From the NCBI GenBank assembly GCA_022561875.1, contig JADFQJ010000013.1, positions 1-64,000 on the forward strand: a DNA stretch of 64,000 nt. The letters run 5' to 3'. The DNA is from Bacteroidota bacterium (GTDB lineage Bacteria; Bacteroidota; Bacteroidia; Bacteroidales; VadinHA17). Within the stretch, counting starts at the first letter, position 1. The number at the start of each line of letters is the position of its first letter. Shown piece after piece: positions 62,910 to 64,000 of the stretch. A program made the position numbers and the translations under genes. The notes beneath the pieces are model-generated. The model saw only the letters and a program-made list of their open reading frames with translations. It did not search any database and was not told where the DNA came from.

Positions 62910-64000
62910 ATGAAAAAAGCGATTACTTTTTTCATATTATTTAATTTTATGATATCAGGATCTTTAAAAGGACAGGAAAATTATATTAATCCGGATGGTT
63001 TCAACAGGTTTTTTTATCCAAATGGTCAGATATCAAGCGAGGGATATATGAAAAAGGGGAAACCTGATGGGTATTGGAGAACATATTATGTTACAGGTGT
63101 TACAAAATCAGAAGGTAACAGAAAAAATCATTTTTTAGATAGTATTTGGGTGTTTTATAATCAGGCAGGTGATACTCTTCAGAAAATAAATTATTTGTAT
63201 GGAAACAAAAACGGTTTTTATTATACTTATAGTTACGAAAACAAAAATTATCCCGAAGGATATATTTATTCAAAAGAACTTTTTTTAAACGATAAAAAAG
63301 AGGGGAAAGCATATTATTATTATGGTAATAAAAAAGTTAAGATGAAAATTAATTATCTAAATGGAGAAAAGAGCGGAAGGGTATTTGAATATTCTGAAAA
63401 TGGTAAAATAATTACACTGCTGGAGTATCATAAAGACAGACTTATTAGCAGGGAGAGAATAAACAGAATAGATGAGAAAGACAATAAACACGGAGTTTGG
63501 AAAGAGTTTTATGAAAATGGTAAAGTTAGTATTGAGAAAGTATACGAGAGTAATTACCTGGAGGGATATTACAAAAAATATGATAGAAAGGGGAACTTAA
63601 TACTTACGTTACGATATAAAAAAGGAAAATTGGTTGAAAATGATGTTATTGATGAGCAAGAAAATATTGAATTAAGGAAAAAATATGATAAGGATGGAAA
63701 TCTGATATATAGCGGACCATATAAAAAAAACATTCCTATTGGTATTCACCGTGAATATTCCAGGAATGGTGAAGTTATTAATTCAAAAATATATGATAAT
63801 CTTGGGCGAGTAGTGTCAATAGGAATTGTAAATGAAAAAGGAGAAAAACAAGAAAACTGGAAAAATTATTACGGAAATGGAAACTTACGTTCGGAAGGAA
63901 AATATATGGATAATAAGAAATTCGGGAACTGGAAGTATTATTTTAAAAATAGAAATATCGAGCAGACAGGAAAATATAGAAATGATAAACCCGATGAATT
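62910..64000 (+). CDS. YwqK/MORN-like repeat protein (3' partial)
   Basis: The frame opens at ATG 62910 and is still open at the window end (363 codons). A signal peptide is visible (AITFFILFNFMISGSLKGQ). The mature part consists of repeated short units of the YwqK/MORN-like kind, with the pattern YxNGxxxxEGxYxxGKxxGxWxxYY: for example FYPNGQISSEGYMKKGKPDG, FYENGKVSIEKVYESNYLEG and YYGNGNLRSEGKYMDNKKFG. Such proteins are annotated as antitoxin-like YwqK family but many are envelope proteins. It is 25 bp after nadA. No conclusion on a toxin can be made because the gene is cut. Confidence 0.85.
   Translation, partial: MKKAITFFILFNFMISGSLKGQENYINPDGFNRFFYPNGQISSEGYMKKGKPDGYWRTYYVTGVTKSEGNRKNHFLDSIWVFYNQAGDTLQKINYLYGNKNGFYYTYSYENKNYPEGYIYSKELFLNDKKEGKAYYYYGNKKVKMKINYLNGEKSGRVFEYSENGKIITLLEYHKDRLISRERINRIDEKDNKHGVWKEFYENGKVSIEKVYESNYLEGYYKKYDRKGNLILTLRYKKGKLVENDVIDEQENIELRKKYDKDGNLIYSGPYKKNIPIGIHREYSRNGEVINSKIYDNLGRVVSIGIVNEKGEKQENWKNYYGNGNLRSEGKYMDNKKFGNWKYYFKNRNIEQTGKYRNDKPDE

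Noticed and set aside
1-64000. tRNA or rRNA genes in intergenic gaps
   Set aside because: No T-arm consensus with matching cloverleaf and no rRNA-like conserved stretch was seen by eye; a covariance-model scan was not possible.

Overview
The window looks like chromosome of a Bacteroidota bacterium, most likely of the Bacteroidales/Marinilabiliales kind. The evidence is AT-rich DNA, many short-lipobox lipoproteins, a TonB-dependent receptor, an ASPIC/UnbV plus VCBS-repeat protein, TAnnTTTG-like promoter boxes in place of Shine-Dalgarno signals, and housekeeping genes of that phylum's type (dnaG, ispD, lgt, ubiX, hemW, nadA, rpiB). No rRNA, tRNA, CRISPR array or intact transposon was seen.

Layout. 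0-5.2 kb: a 5'-truncated VCBS/UnbV protein, a GH127 lipoprotein and a doubly deleted GH16 remnant. 5.3-9.8 kb: a glycerol operon on the minus strand (secreted protein, glpK, G3P dehydrogenase, glpF). 10-17.5 kb: a RAYT transposase remnant, then a TerB-like/ABC transporter fusion with two paralogous lipoproteins, and dnaG. 17.7-20.2 kb: a sirtuin, ubiX, comF and a broken zinc-ribbon gene. 20.3-27.3 kb: an RND efflux system (TetR, TolC, adaptor, pump) with an exact 30-unit heptanucleotide array inside the operon. 27.6-32.2 kb: an unknown protein, a TonB-dependent receptor whose start codon abuts an 11-bp tandem repeat, ispD and a small membrane protein. 32.3-38.8 kb: an amino-sugar-type cluster (two ROK kinases, SIS protein, PIG-L deacetylase, PPi-type phosphofructokinase, CBM9-like protein) with a decayed sugar transporter upstream. 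38.8-44.5 kb: an M16 protease, an Ig-like lipoprotein and lgt. 44.6-52.5 kb: an unusual plus-strand operon of PqqD-like protein, ATP-grasp ligase, DapDC-fold decarboxylase, urea-transporter/M23 fusion, outer-membrane barrel, TPR protein and DUF4198 protein. 52.6-64 kb: a coiled-coil membrane protein, a glycosyltransferase, hemW, a 1401-residue glycosyltransferase/phosphodiester-glycosidase fusion, vanZ, rpiB, nadA and a YwqK-like repeat protein cut by the window end. Right of about 56 kb the DNA is visibly more AT-rich.

How the genes may work together. The 44.6-52.5 kb operon is the best candidate for an undescribed system: a recognition element, a ligase, a decarboxylase, a membrane channel fused to a peptidase, and envelope partners joined by short overlaps. 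The 32-38 kb cluster could carry N-acetylglucosamine to fructose-1,6-bisphosphate with the non-NagA/NagB enzyme set known from archaeal chitin use.

A second theme is non-coding. Many intergenic gaps consist of degenerate tandem repeats of fixed period (7, 8 or 11 bp) whose sequence differs from gap to gap. All functional assignments are from reading sequence and recalling family motifs; nothing was searched.
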